A DNA stretch of 64,000 bases from an uncultured Bacteroidales bacterium (GTDB taxonomy: Bacteria > Bacteroidota > Bacteroidia > Bacteroidales > UBA11471). The DNA is taken from assembly GCA_947589325.1 (NCBI GenBank), contig CANQAM010000006.1:1-64000 (forward strand), written 5' to 3'. Below, in pieces: positions 38,242 to 48,375 of this stretch. A program made the position numbers and the translations under genes. Within the stretch, counting starts at the first letter, position 1. The number at the start of each line of letters is the position of its first letter. The notes beneath the pieces were generated by a model that did no database searches, was not told where the DNA came from, and saw nothing but the letters and a program-made list of their open reading frames with translations.

Positions 38242-38919
38242 ATGTGGGATTCGCTTATACATTTCGACAAGGAACTGCTCCTTTTTTTCAACGGTCATCA
38301 TACACCGTATTGGGACGATGTGATGTATCTCTACTCCGGCAAGTGGATATGGCTGCCTGTCGTATTGACGTTGGTGTATGTACTGTTCCGCTCTGCCGGC
38401 TGGCGCGAAACGGTGTGGACGCTTCTGTCCGTAGCGCTGCTTGTCGTGCTGTGCGACTATTTGCCCTCGCATTACATAAAACCTTTTTTCGCCCGTTTGC
38501 GTCCGACACACGACCCCGAGCTTGCGGGGCTGGTGCATATCGTCAATGGTTATCGGGGCGGTCTTTACAGTTTCTTTTCCCAGCATGCCTCCAATGCCGC
38601 CGGTATCGTAATCTTTACGACGTTTCTGTTTCGCAACAGATTCTATTCCGTCGTTGCCGTGGTATGGGCGCTCGTTTCGTGTTATTCCCGCCTCTATTTG
38701 GGTGTGCATTTTCCGGGTGATATAGCGGTCGGACTTTTATGGGGAACAGCAATCGGTTTTGCCGTATGGGGGCTTTACACCTGCGGACGCAGGCTCTTTT
38801 TCGGCTCGGTGCCGCTTCCTTACCGGAAAAGCAAGGAAATAGGCTATATCCCTTTGGTATTGATTCTCACGTTTGTCGTTATCTTGTTTTTCGCTCCGAT
38901 GCAGAATTTGACGCATTGA
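38242..38919 (+). CDS. PAP2 family phosphatase
   Basis: KPFFARLRPTH, FSQHASNAAG, SRLYLGVHFPGDIAVG PAP2 motifs. Confidence 0.9.
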   Translation: MWDSLIHFDKELLLFFNGHHTPYWDDVMYLYSGKWIWLPVVLTLVYVLFRSAGWRETVWTLLSVALLVVLCDYLPSHYIKPFFARLRPTHDPELAGLVHIVNGYRGGLYSFFSQHASNAAGIVIFTTFLFRNRFYSVVAVVWALVSCYSRLYLGVHFPGDIAVGLLWGTAIGFAVWGLYTCGRRLFFGSVPLPYRKSKEIGYIPLVLILTFVVILFFAPMQNLTH

Positions 38920-39077
38920 GTTTTTTGTAATAATATAATAGGGTAGAAAATAATTACTTATCTCTCATTTTCCTGTTCTCGGATAAAAAAAGATTCCGAT
39001 TTATTTGTTTTTTTCGAAAATAGAAATTAAATTTATTGCCGGAACCGAATGGATATTAACCTCTAAATTATATAACC

Positions 39078-39332
39078 ATGACAAAGACAATCACCTTCAA
39101 CGAACTTCGCCGCATCAAAGACAGCCTGCCCGACGGCTCCATGCACCGAATCGCCGATGAATTGAATATAACTGTTCAAACTGTTCGCAACTATTTTGGC
39201 GGAAACAATTACGAATTCGGAAAAAATTGCGGGTTGCATATCGAGCCGGGTCCCGACGGCGGCATTGTCGTACTCGACAATACGACCATCTACGATATGG
39301 CGATGAAGATTCTTGAAGAAGCAAACGCTTAA
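39078..39332 (+). CDS. small HTH DNA-binding protein
   Basis: 84 aa; IADELNITVQTVRNYFGG helix-turn-helix; conserved type in Bacteroidetes. Confidence 0.75.
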   Translation: MTKTITFNELRRIKDSLPDGSMHRIADELNITVQTVRNYFGGNNYEFGKNCGLHIEPGPDGGIVVLDNTTIYDMAMKILEEANA

Positions 39333-39471
39333 AAAAGTCTTTTACGGAAAATACAGTCGGAAAAACGGGAGAAACATAAACAGAAAAAATCTTCCGCTTT
39401 TCCGATTTGTCTTTTTGGCTCGGAGAGAAAATACGGATTCCCCTTTTACGCAATGACAGAAAAGAACGACT

Positions 39472-40299
39472 ATGGAAACAATACCTCAGAACAGAATCAC
39501 TCCCGAACAGATTGAACGATTGGAGCCGAACGAAATTTTCGTATTCGGCAGCAACCGCATCGGAAAGCATTACGGAAAAGCTGCACGTATGGCTTACGAA
39601 TCGTTTGGAGGAGGTGGTCTTGCCGAAGGGGTAAAGGGGCAGACTTACGCTATACCGGTGGTGCGTGCCGGCGTGGAGATGATAGCGCCGCATGTCGATA
39701 TTTTTATAACTTTCGCACGGAATCACCCCGAAATACGATTCCTTGTAACCCGCGTTGGCTGTGGTGTCGCCGGTTTCACCGACGAGGAAATCGCACCCCT
39801 TTTCGCTGCCGCTGCCGATATGGAAAATGTTACCCTGCCGCTCTCTTTCTGGCGGGTGCTCTTGCAGCGCAAACTCTATCCGCCCCGTATTCCGGCGCGC
39901 CGCATCGCGCCCGACAATATCCGCACATTGGGTGAAAATGAAATTTTCGTATTCGGCAGCAACCTTGCCGGAAAACATTACGGCGGAGCCGCCCGCATCG
40001 CTTGCGAGCATTTCGGCGCGGAGTGGGGCGTAGGGCACGGACTTACCGGTCGTTCTTATGCCATACCTACCATGCGCGCCGATGTCGAGATGATACGTCC
40101 CTATGTCGATGAATTTATTGCCTTTGCCCGTGAACACGGGGAATACCGTTTCCTTGTAACCCGTATCGGGTGCGGCATTGCGGGCTTTACCGATAAAGAG
40201 GTGGCGCCGCTGTTTGCCTCGGCGGTCGATGTCGAAAACATAGCACTGCCTTCTTCTTTCTGGGACGAGTTGGCGGCTCTCGATAACGAACGGCAATAA
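39472..40299 (+). CDS. A1S_2505-like phage non-structural protein, duplicated domain
   Basis: Two copies of NEIFVFGSNxxGKHYGxAARxA...SYAIPxxRAxVEMIxPxVDxFIxFAR...FLVTRxGCGxAGFTDxExAPLF in one 275-aa ORF. Confidence 0.75.
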   Translation: METIPQNRITPEQIERLEPNEIFVFGSNRIGKHYGKAARMAYESFGGGGLAEGVKGQTYAIPVVRAGVEMIAPHVDIFITFARNHPEIRFLVTRVGCGVAGFTDEEIAPLFAAAADMENVTLPLSFWRVLLQRKLYPPRIPARRIAPDNIRTLGENEIFVFGSNLAGKHYGGAARIACEHFGAEWGVGHGLTGRSYAIPTMRADVEMIRPYVDEFIAFAREHGEYRFLVTRIGCGIAGFTDKEVAPLFASAVDVENIALPSSFWDELAALDNERQ

Positions 40300-41483
40300 T
40301 GTCGGTACTTGCGCTTTTCAATCCCGAAAACGATTTGGCGCTGGCGCACGGAGGCAAAAGCTACACGCCTCCGCCTTTGGCGCGCGCCATTGCGCACGAC
40401 CTCTCCACGCTGCCTTTTTGGTATGACGCACCCGATGCGGCGGTATGGCTGCCGACACTCGATTTTGCCGAACCGTTGCAGCCGGCTTTCTCGGTGTTGG
40501 GCATTGCCGGCCGTCCGACGGTTGCGGGTGCGTTTCCTCACCCGATAACCGCCTGTTCTGTTTGGGGGTGGAGCTGCGAAGTCGCTGCCCGCTTGGAGCG
40601 GGCAGGCGTTCCTGCCGCTTTGTTGCCCGATACCGCTCGGCTTGCCCGCCTGCGCGAGGCGGCGCATCGTTTGCATACGCGCGATGTGCTGCTCTATCTT
40701 TCGGAACACGGTGTTGTCGTGCCCGATGAGCTGCCCGAGCCTCTTGCCGACGAAGCGGCGGTACGGTGCTTTGTCGGACAGTACGAGCGGGCGGTGCTCA
40801 AAGCTCCGTGGTCGGGCAGCGGAAAAGGTTTGTGCTGGACGCACGGCGATTACGACCTGCCGACCCGCCGTTGGGCGCAGGGTGTGCTGCATCGGCAGGG
40901 CATGGTCATCGGGGAAGCCTGTTTCCCGAAAGTCGCCGATTTTGCCATGGAATTTCGTTCCGACGGGCAGCAGGTCGATTTTGCGGGTTATTCCTCTTTC
41001 GAAACCGATGGTAGAGGCGCATACAAAGGAAACCTGTTGGCGGCAGATGCCGTCATCGAAAAACAGCTGTCGGCTTATGTCGGGCAGGAAACCCTGCATC
41101 GGGTGCGGCAGGCGTTGGCGACCTGTTTTACCGACCGTATAGCTCCGTTGTATATCGGCAGCTTCGGCGTCGATATGTTGATATACGGTACGGCGCACGG
41201 CTATGCGTTGCACCCGTGTGTCGAACTCAATCTGCGCATGAACATGGGAATGGCGGCGCGTCTTTTTTACGACCGTTACGTGGCGGCGGAACACGAAGGC
41301 ATCTATCGGGTGGAATATTTTGCCGACAGCCGGCAGCTTGCGGCGCATCATGCCGCACGGTTGGTGGCAGCTCCGCTGCGTATTGTCGGCAGCAGAATCG
41401 AAAGCGGATACGTGTCGCTTTCGCCCGTATATGCCGATACGCATTACTGTGCTTTCGTGGAAGTATCTCCGGAAAAATTGTAG
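40299..41483 (+). CDS. conserved hypothetical, ATP-grasp-like
   Basis: 394 aa; LKAPWSGSGKGLCW, GEACFPKVADFAMEF, GSFGVDMLIY...HPCVELNLRMNMG; ATG overlaps upstream TAA (TAATG). Confidence 0.7.
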   Translation: MSVLALFNPENDLALAHGGKSYTPPPLARAIAHDLSTLPFWYDAPDAAVWLPTLDFAEPLQPAFSVLGIAGRPTVAGAFPHPITACSVWGWSCEVAARLERAGVPAALLPDTARLARLREAAHRLHTRDVLLYLSEHGVVVPDELPEPLADEAAVRCFVGQYERAVLKAPWSGSGKGLCWTHGDYDLPTRRWAQGVLHRQGMVIGEACFPKVADFAMEFRSDGQQVDFAGYSSFETDGRGAYKGNLLAADAVIEKQLSAYVGQETLHRVRQALATCFTDRIAPLYIGSFGVDMLIYGTAHGYALHPCVELNLRMNMGMAARLFYDRYVAAEHEGIYRVEYFADSRQLAAHHAARLVAAPLRIVGSRIESGYVSLSPVYADTHYCAFVEVSPEKL

Positions 41484-41497
41484 AATTGAATTGGCTT

Positions 41498-42745
41498 TTA
41501 CTCCTGCGGACAGAGCAGGTCGAGCATTTGCAGCAGGGCGTGGTGCGTGAAGCGTTCGATGTTCGTTTCCCGATTTTTACCGAAGTGCCACATTTTCGAT
41601 ACCGTCTTGTCGCCGCAGGCGACGGCAATGGCTACCGTGCCCACCGGCTTTTGCGGGCTGCCGCCGTCGGGACCCGCGATGCCCGAAGTGGCTATGGCGC
41701 AATCGGTGTGCAGGGCGCGTTGTGCGCCTTTCACCATTTGTTCCACCACCGGCAGACTTACGACTCCGTGCTCTGCTATCGTGGCAGCCGACACGCCTAA
41801 TAGTTCCGTTTTCACCTCGTTGGCATACGATACGATGCTCCCTTTGTAGTAGGCAGAACTGCCCGCTACGAGCGTGATTTCGTGGGCGATGTTTCCGCCC
41901 GTGCAGCTCTCGGCGGTCGAGAGAGTCAGTTTCCGTTCTTTCAGTATCGCTCCCAAAGCGCCTGCCAACGAGGTGTCCTCTCGGCAGAACAGGTAGCGGC
42001 TTGTCAGCGAGGTAAGTTTGTCGAATTGTCGGTTCAGCTCCGTTTCCACACGCGCTTCGTCGTCGCCGGTCGCCGTAAGGCGCAGCCGTATCACTCCGGT
42101 TTTCGGCAGATATGCCAGATGTATGAACGGCGGCAGGGCGTTTTCGAAATCGTCGAGCAGTATCGCCAACCCCGATTCCGTGATGCCTTTCACCAAACAG
42201 GTGGCGTGGCGCACCGCCGAATGGTCGTTGAAGCGTTCACGTAGCCGCGAAAGCACCTCATGCGAAACGGCATACTGCATTTCCGACGGTACGCCCGGCA
42301 TCGAAACCAACACTTTGCCGTCGCGGTCGAACCACATCACCGGCGCCGTGCCCACCGGATTATAGATGACCTCGCACGCATCGGGCACCAACGCTTGGTC
42401 GCGCGTGAGCGCATTCATCGTAAATCCTTTTTGGACAAACCGTTCGTCGTTCATCGCCTGCACTTTTTCGTCGCGGTGCAGGGCGCACTCGTACAATTCG
42501 CAAAGCGTCTTTTTGGTAATGTCGTCTTTCGTTGGACCGAGACCGCCCGTCATCAATACGACGGACACCCGACCGAACGCCTCGACGACGGCATTTTTTA
42601 TTTCTTCCCCGCGGTCGCGGACGACGGTTACTTTCGTGAGTTCCCAACCGATATGGTTGAGCTGGCGGGCTATCCACCCCGAATTGGTATCGGTTACCTG
42701 TCCGATGAGCAATTCATCGCCTATGGCTATGATTTCGACATTCAT
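41498..42745 (-). CDS. cinA: CinA family nicotinamide-nucleotide amidohydrolase
   Basis: MNVEIIAIGDELLIGQVTDTNSGWIA; C-terminal TAESCTGGNIAHEIT. Confidence 0.95.
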   Translation of the reverse strand: MNVEIIAIGDELLIGQVTDTNSGWIARQLNHIGWELTKVTVVRDRGEEIKNAVVEAFGRVSVVLMTGGLGPTKDDITKKTLCELYECALHRDEKVQAMNDERFVQKGFTMNALTRDQALVPDACEVIYNPVGTAPVMWFDRDGKVLVSMPGVPSEMQYAVSHEVLSRLRERFNDHSAVRHATCLVKGITESGLAILLDDFENALPPFIHLAYLPKTGVIRLRLTATGDDEARVETELNRQFDKLTSLTSRYLFCREDTSLAGALGAILKERKLTLSTAESCTGGNIAHEITLVAGSSAYYKGSIVSYANEVKTELLGVSAATIAEHGVVSLPVVEQMVKGAQRALHTDCAIATSGIAGPDGGSPQKPVGTVAIAVACGDKTVSKMWHFGKNRETNIERFTHHALLQMLDLLCPQE

Positions 42746-42749
42746 GGTA

Positions 42750-43769
42750 TTACAATTCCACTCGCGCGAACGGTGGTAAGTCGTGCGAACAAAAATCTTT
42801 ATCCAAATATTTGTAATAACCGGTAACAGCCACCATGGCAGCGTTATCGGTCGTGAACGAGAAGCGCGGCAGGTGCACCCGCCAACCGTATCGTGCCGCG
42901 TGGTCTTCAAACGCCTGCCGCACGGCAGAGTTGGCAGAAACGCCCCCCGCTACGGCGACTTCGCGTATACCCGTGTCTTTCACGGCTTTCCGCAATTTGT
43001 CCATCAATATTTCCACGATAGTGGCTTGCAGCGAGGCACACAAGTCGTTTTTCCGTTCGGAAATGAAATCGGGATTTTTTTTCAATTCGTCGCGCAGCAG
43101 GTATAGAAACGACGTTTTCAATCCGCTGAAACTGTAATCGTACCCCGCTATGTGCGGTTTGTTGAACGAAAAAGCCTTCGGGTCGCCCTCTTTGGCAAGA
43201 CGGTCTATCACCGGTCCGCCCGGATAGCCTAACCCCATCACTTTGGCGCACTTGTCGAACGCCTCGCCGGCAGCATCGTCGATGGTTTGCCCCAGCACTT
43301 CCATCTCTTTGTAACTTTTTACTTTGATGATTTGCGAGTTGCCGCCCGACACCAGCAGGCAGAGAAACGGGCAGGAGGGGTGGTCGTTGTCGTCGGCATC
43401 GACCTTGATGAAATGCGCCATCACGTGCGCCTGCAAGTGATTGACGTCGATTAACGGAATGCCTAACGCTGTGGAAAAACCTTTTGCAAAGGAGGTGCCT
43501 ACCAACAGCGAGCCCATCAGTCCGGGACCGCGCGTGAAAGCCAGCGCGTCGATTTCTTTCTTATCGATGCCGGCGCGGCGTATCGCCTCCGAAACCACCG
43601 GTATGATATTCTGTTGGTGGGCGCGCGATGCAAGTTCGGGCACCACGCCGCCGAAGGCTTCGTGCACGGCTTGCGAGGCAATGACATTCGACAGCATCAC
43701 CCTGTCGCGTATCACGGCAGCCGACGTATCGTCGCACGACGACTCTATTCCCAAAATCGTAACGCTCAT
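42750..43769 (-). CDS. tsaD: tRNA N6-adenosine threonylcarbamoyltransferase
   Basis: MSVTILGIESSCDDTSAAVI; NHLQAHVMAHF. Confidence 0.96.
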   Translation of the reverse strand: MSVTILGIESSCDDTSAAVIRDRVMLSNVIASQAVHEAFGGVVPELASRAHQQNIIPVVSEAIRRAGIDKKEIDALAFTRGPGLMGSLLVGTSFAKGFSTALGIPLIDVNHLQAHVMAHFIKVDADDNDHPSCPFLCLLVSGGNSQIIKVKSYKEMEVLGQTIDDAAGEAFDKCAKVMGLGYPGGPVIDRLAKEGDPKAFSFNKPHIAGYDYSFSGLKTSFLYLLRDELKKNPDFISERKNDLCASLQATIVEILMDKLRKAVKDTGIREVAVAGGVSANSAVRQAFEDHAARYGWRVHLPRFSFTTDNAAMVAVTGYYKYLDKDFCSHDLPPFARVEL

Positions 43770-43863
43770 AAAATCGCTTTTTCGATGCGCGAAATTACAC
43801 AATAAAAAAGAATTATTTGCCGCTTTATTCTGCGAAAAATCATAATTTTGTATCGGAGACGGT

Positions 43864-46800
43864 ATGAAATATTTATTCAGATTTTTCAAAATATTGATTA
43901 TCAGCGTACTGTCTGCGTTTATCGCTCTTTTGACGGTATCGTATCTGCTGCTCAACATCGAACCGGTGCAGCGGCAGATAGTCCGTATCGGAGAAAAAGA
44001 GCTGTCGGAGCTGTTGGATACCCGTATAACCATAGGCGAAGGAACGATATATCCGTTCAATAAAATTTTTTTGAAAGACGTCTGTATATACGACAGACAG
44101 GGCGATACGCTGCTTTATGCCCAAGAACTTACGGCAGGGTTCGCCTTACAGAAACTGCTTAGCAGGCGATTGGTTTTCACCACCATACAGTTGTACGATT
44201 TTCAAGCGAATCTCTCCCGCGACGACAAGCAGTCGCCGCTGAATCTGCAATTCATCATCGACAAATTTCATACGGAGGGACACCCTGCCGTCGATATTCA
44301 TTCACAGATAAATACCATACTTGTGCGGCGGGGAAGCATAACGTATGATGTCCGTTCCGAGCCTTGCCGAAGAGCCGGCGTGTTCGACCCCTACCATATC
44401 GGCATCGAGAATTTTCTGGCGACCGTTTCGTTGAAATCGCTCGAACGCGATTCCGTCAATGTCAATATCCGGAAAATCGCTTTCGACGAAAAGTCCGGCT
44501 TTTCGTTGCAGAAATTCGGAGTGAAACTTGTCGGAAATCGCAATCGCCTGCTGGTAAACAATTTCAGAATCTCTTTCCCGCACTCCGAACTGTCGCTCAA
44601 CCGCATGACGACCGATGCGCTCTCTTACGGAAGTTTCGAGGACTTCTGTCGGCAAAGTTTGCTCGATTTCAAAATGCAGCGGGCGCTTGTTACTCCTTCC
44701 GATTTCAAGGCTTTCGTGCCGCGTCTGAAAAATGCGAATACGCCGCTGGAAATCAACACCTCCCTTTACGGAACTCTCGATAGTCTTCGGCTGGAGCAGT
44801 TGCAGGTGCAATATGGTGACGGGTACCTTTTCTTGTCGGCAGAAGCATTGGCGCGACATCTGTTCTCGCGCGACAGTATGGAGATTTTCGGAGCCGTCGA
44901 TGAACTCTATGCAACGGAAAAAGCCCTCCCGCTTATTTTGGGCGAGATACTGCCCGGGCGGGAAGCTCTTGTGAAAAAAGCCGAATCGGTAGGTGCATGG
45001 GATTTTTACGGCGAAGTAAGCCGCAATGTTTCCGGTATACAGGCAGAGGGCATTCTCTCTTGCGAATTGGGCTCGCTTGCCGGCGATGTGAATATGTCGG
45101 TCGGCGGCGATGATGTATTCTCGCTTGTCGGACAGTTATCGACCGCCGATTTTGCCATAGGGAAATTTTTTGCCGTCGAGGCGATGATGGGCAATATCGG
45201 ACTGGATATTCGTCTCAATCTCAATCAACGACTCTCCGGCGGCGAATTGTGGGGCAATGTCGAAGGCGATATTTCCCATTTCGATTTCAAAGATTATACG
45301 TATCGGAACATCTCGCTGCACGGGAATTACAACAATACCTATTACAACGGTTTCATGGCGATAAATGACCCCAACGGGCGTTTTCAACTGTCCGGCGCCA
45401 TCGACCTTTTTAATGAAATGCCGATTATAAAAGTGGAAGCAAAAGGCAGGGATATTCATTTCGACCGGCTCAACCTGTTGCCGCGATATGCCGGTTCGGT
45501 GATGCAATTCGACCTGTCGAGCAATCTGGTCGGCAGCAATATCGACAACGTCGAAGGCTCTATTCTTGTCGATTCGCTGCATTTTGAAAACGGCGGGCAT
45601 TCGTTTTCGACCGGAAATTTCTCTGTTTTGGCAGAAAACCGCGACAGTCTCAGAATCTTGCGTATCGACTCCGACATCATCAACGGGGCGGTCGAAGGGA
45701 AATATGCTTTCAATCGGTTGAAAAAACAGATAACGTCGTTTCTGGCGGAGTTTCTGCCGGCACTGTTTCCTGTGGTGGAACCTGTTGCCGATGGAGAAGA
45801 AACCGATTTTCGCTATGCCTTCGAGATAGAAGAAACGTCGAATTTGTCCGACGCATTCGACCTGCCGGTGCGTCTTAGTGAAAGAGCTCTCCTGTCGGGA
45901 TTCTTCGACAGTCGGAACCAAAATATGGAATTGTATCTGAATGCCCCCGAAGTGGTATTATCCAATCGCATTCTGCACGATAACGAAGTACGGTTGGAAA
46001 AAGTCGATACGGCTTTGCATTTCTTGGCATATACGGCCACATACAACAAACGGAACAAATATATCGGACTGTCGGTCGATGCACAGGCTGCCGGCGATAA
46101 CGTGCTGACCCGATTGAATTGGAGCAATAACGGCATTTCTACGTTTTGCGGCGAAATAGCTGCCTTTACCCGTATTGAAACGACCGACCGAAAGAAACGG
46201 TGCGATATCGACCTCCTTCCCACCCAAATCATTATCGGCGATTCGGTATGGTACGTTGCTCCGGCAACGATTTCCATACACGACGGAAAAGGATTCATCG
46301 ACGATTTTGCTGTAAGCCACCGGAAACAATACCTGCACCTTGATGGTTTTGTCGCTGCGGCAGGCGAAGACAGTCTGCATTTGAGTCTTAACGATATAAA
46401 TCTCGCCTACATCTTTGAAACGCTTAACCTGAAAAATGTCGTTTTCGGCGGACAGGCAACCGGCGATTTCGTCATTGCCGACTTGTTGAACGGCGGTATG
46501 CCGCGCCTCAGTACGCAGGATTTCCGCGTTGAAAATTTTTCTTACAATTATGCCCCTTTCGGCGACTTGCGTCTGAACAGCCATTGGGACAACGACAACA
46601 GAGGCATCTTCTTGGACGGAATCGTTTCCCAGCCGCAATATCCCGATACGCGGGTAAGCGGTTATATTTTCCCGACTCGCGATTCGTTGAATCTTCATTT
46701 CGACGCGCAGCATATCTCGTTGGCGTTTCTCAATCCGTTTACGGCGAAAATCCTGCAAGATGTCAGTGGCTATGCTTCGGGAAGTATCGATTTTTACGGC

Positions 46801-48327
46801 CGTTTCAAGGCGCTGAATATAAGCGGCGGTGCCCGTGTCGAACGTTTCGGTTTCGGTATCGACTACCTCAATACGCGCTTTTATATTTCCGACTCGGTGC
46901 GTCTTACGCCCGACGGCATATTCATGGACGATATGACCATGACCGACGCCGAAGGGCATTCGGGTCGGGTAAGCGGCGAAATGCGGCACCGGAATTTCAA
47001 GAATATCGAATATTTACTGACGGCGTCCGATATGCACGATATGTTGGTATATAATACGACCGAAAAACAGAGTCCGGTGTATTACGGAAAAGTTTACGGC
47101 AGCGGAAATGTGACCATCGAAGGCGATATGCAGCACACCGGTATAGATATCAACATAACGACCGAAGACCGTTCCAAATTTACTTTCGTCCTTTCCAACA
47201 CTTCCGAAGCAGGTGAATACGGATTCATCACTTTTGTCGATCGTTCACGTTCTTCGAGAGCCATGAAGCGGGACTCGCTCTCCGTTTCGCTGCCGGTTCC
47301 TGCGCCGGAGCCTTTGCACCATTCGCTTTCGCTCAACCTGCAAATCGACGCCACTCCCCAGATAGCCATGAATCTGTTGATGGACCCCGCTACCGGCGAC
47401 ATGATACAGGCTACCGGCAGCGGAAACATTCGCATCGAATACAATACGTTTTCGGATATGAAGCTGTATGGTACCTATACCGTCGAGAAAGGAAATTACA
47501 ATTTCAGTCTGCAAGATCTCATCACGCGCGACTTTAAGATTGTGAACGGCAGCAGCATCTCTTTTGCGGGAGCACCGTTCGATGCCGACCTCAATATCGA
47601 AGCCTATTATGCCTTGACGGCGAATCTGGAAGACCTCGACGAGAGTTTTGCCACCGAACAGGAGTTGAACCGTACCACCATACCCGTGCGCGCCATGCTC
47701 TATCTGACAGGCGAATTGCAGCAGCCCGATTTCCGCTTCGACCTGGCATTCCCTACCGTAACGCAGGACATCGACCGCCGCATACGGAGTATCATCAGCA
47801 CCGACGATATGGTAAACCGTCAGATTATCTACCTGTTGGCATTGAACAAATTTTATACGCCCGATTACATGAATGTGGGGCAGACGCGCAACAACGAATT
47901 GGCTTCGGTAGCTTCGTCGGCGCTCTCGTCGCAGCTCAACAATATGCTCGGGCAAATTAATGAAAACATCAATATCGGAACCAACCTACGCAGCGACAAG
48001 GGCGATTTCTCCGATGTGGAGGTGGAACTTGCCTTGTCGAGCCAGCTGCTCAACAACAGACTGATTCTTAACGGCAATATCGGCTACCGAGACAATGCGG
48101 TCAATAACAACACTTTCGTCGGCGACTTCGACCTCGAATACCTCTTGACCAAAAGCGGAAACATACGGCTGAAAGCCTATAACCACTACAACGACAAAAA
48201 CTATTATGTGAAATCCGCCCTTACCACGCAGGGAGTGGGCATCATGTACCGAAAAGAATTCAACCGGTGGCGCGAATGGTTTTCATGGCTGAAGCGGCGA
48301 AAAAAGAACAAAACCGCCAATCCGTAA
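43864..48327 (+). CDS. tamB: TamB/DUF490 translocation and assembly module protein
   Basis: 1487 aa, N-terminal TM, beta-rich repeats, C-terminal GTYTVEKGNYNFSLQDLITRDFKIVNGSSISFAGAPFDADLNIEAYY. Confidence 0.93.
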   Translation: MKYLFRFFKILIISVLSAFIALLTVSYLLLNIEPVQRQIVRIGEKELSELLDTRITIGEGTIYPFNKIFLKDVCIYDRQGDTLLYAQELTAGFALQKLLSRRLVFTTIQLYDFQANLSRDDKQSPLNLQFIIDKFHTEGHPAVDIHSQINTILVRRGSITYDVRSEPCRRAGVFDPYHIGIENFLATVSLKSLERDSVNVNIRKIAFDEKSGFSLQKFGVKLVGNRNRLLVNNFRISFPHSELSLNRMTTDALSYGSFEDFCRQSLLDFKMQRALVTPSDFKAFVPRLKNANTPLEINTSLYGTLDSLRLEQLQVQYGDGYLFLSAEALARHLFSRDSMEIFGAVDELYATEKALPLILGEILPGREALVKKAESVGAWDFYGEVSRNVSGIQAEGILSCELGSLAGDVNMSVGGDDVFSLVGQLSTADFAIGKFFAVEAMMGNIGLDIRLNLNQRLSGGELWGNVEGDISHFDFKDYTYRNISLHGNYNNTYYNGFMAINDPNGRFQLSGAIDLFNEMPIIKVEAKGRDIHFDRLNLLPRYAGSVMQFDLSSNLVGSNIDNVEGSILVDSLHFENGGHSFSTGNFSVLAENRDSLRILRIDSDIINGAVEGKYAFNRLKKQITSFLAEFLPALFPVVEPVADGEETDFRYAFEIEETSNLSDAFDLPVRLSERALLSGFFDSRNQNMELYLNAPEVVLSNRILHDNEVRLEKVDTALHFLAYTATYNKRNKYIGLSVDAQAAGDNVLTRLNWSNNGISTFCGEIAAFTRIETTDRKKRCDIDLLPTQIIIGDSVWYVAPATISIHDGKGFIDDFAVSHRKQYLHLDGFVAAAGEDSLHLSLNDINLAYIFETLNLKNVVFGGQATGDFVIADLLNGGMPRLSTQDFRVENFSYNYAPFGDLRLNSHWDNDNRGIFLDGIVSQPQYPDTRVSGYIFPTRDSLNLHFDAQHISLAFLNPFTAKILQDVSGYASGSIDFYGRFKALNISGGARVERFGFGIDYLNTRFYISDSVRLTPDGIFMDDMTMTDAEGHSGRVSGEMRHRNFKNIEYLLTASDMHDMLVYNTTEKQSPVYYGKVYGSGNVTIEGDMQHTGIDINITTEDRSKFTFVLSNTSEAGEYGFITFVDRSRSSRAMKRDSLSVSLPVPAPEPLHHSLSLNLQIDATPQIAMNLLMDPATGDMIQATGSGNIRIEYNTFSDMKLYGTYTVEKGNYNFSLQDLITRDFKIVNGSSISFAGAPFDADLNIEAYYALTANLEDLDESFATEQELNRTTIPVRAMLYLTGELQQPDFRFDLAFPTVTQDIDRRIRSIISTDDMVNRQIIYLLALNKFYTPDYMNVGQTRNNELASVASSALSSQLNNMLGQINENINIGTNLRSDKGDFSDVEVELALSSQLLNNRLILNGNIGYRDNAVNNNTFVGDFDLEYLLTKSGNIRLKAYNHYNDKNYYVKSALTTQGVGIMYRKEFNRWREWFSWLKRRKKNKTANP

Positions 48328-48365
48328 AAAAGGCTGCAACACACACATGCGGGTTGCAGCCTTTT
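48328..48365 (+). terminator. tamB terminator
   Basis: AAAAGGCTGCAAC-ACACACATGCGG-GTTGCAGCCTTTT. Confidence 0.85.
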
Positions 48366-48375
48366 CTCTTTTGCT

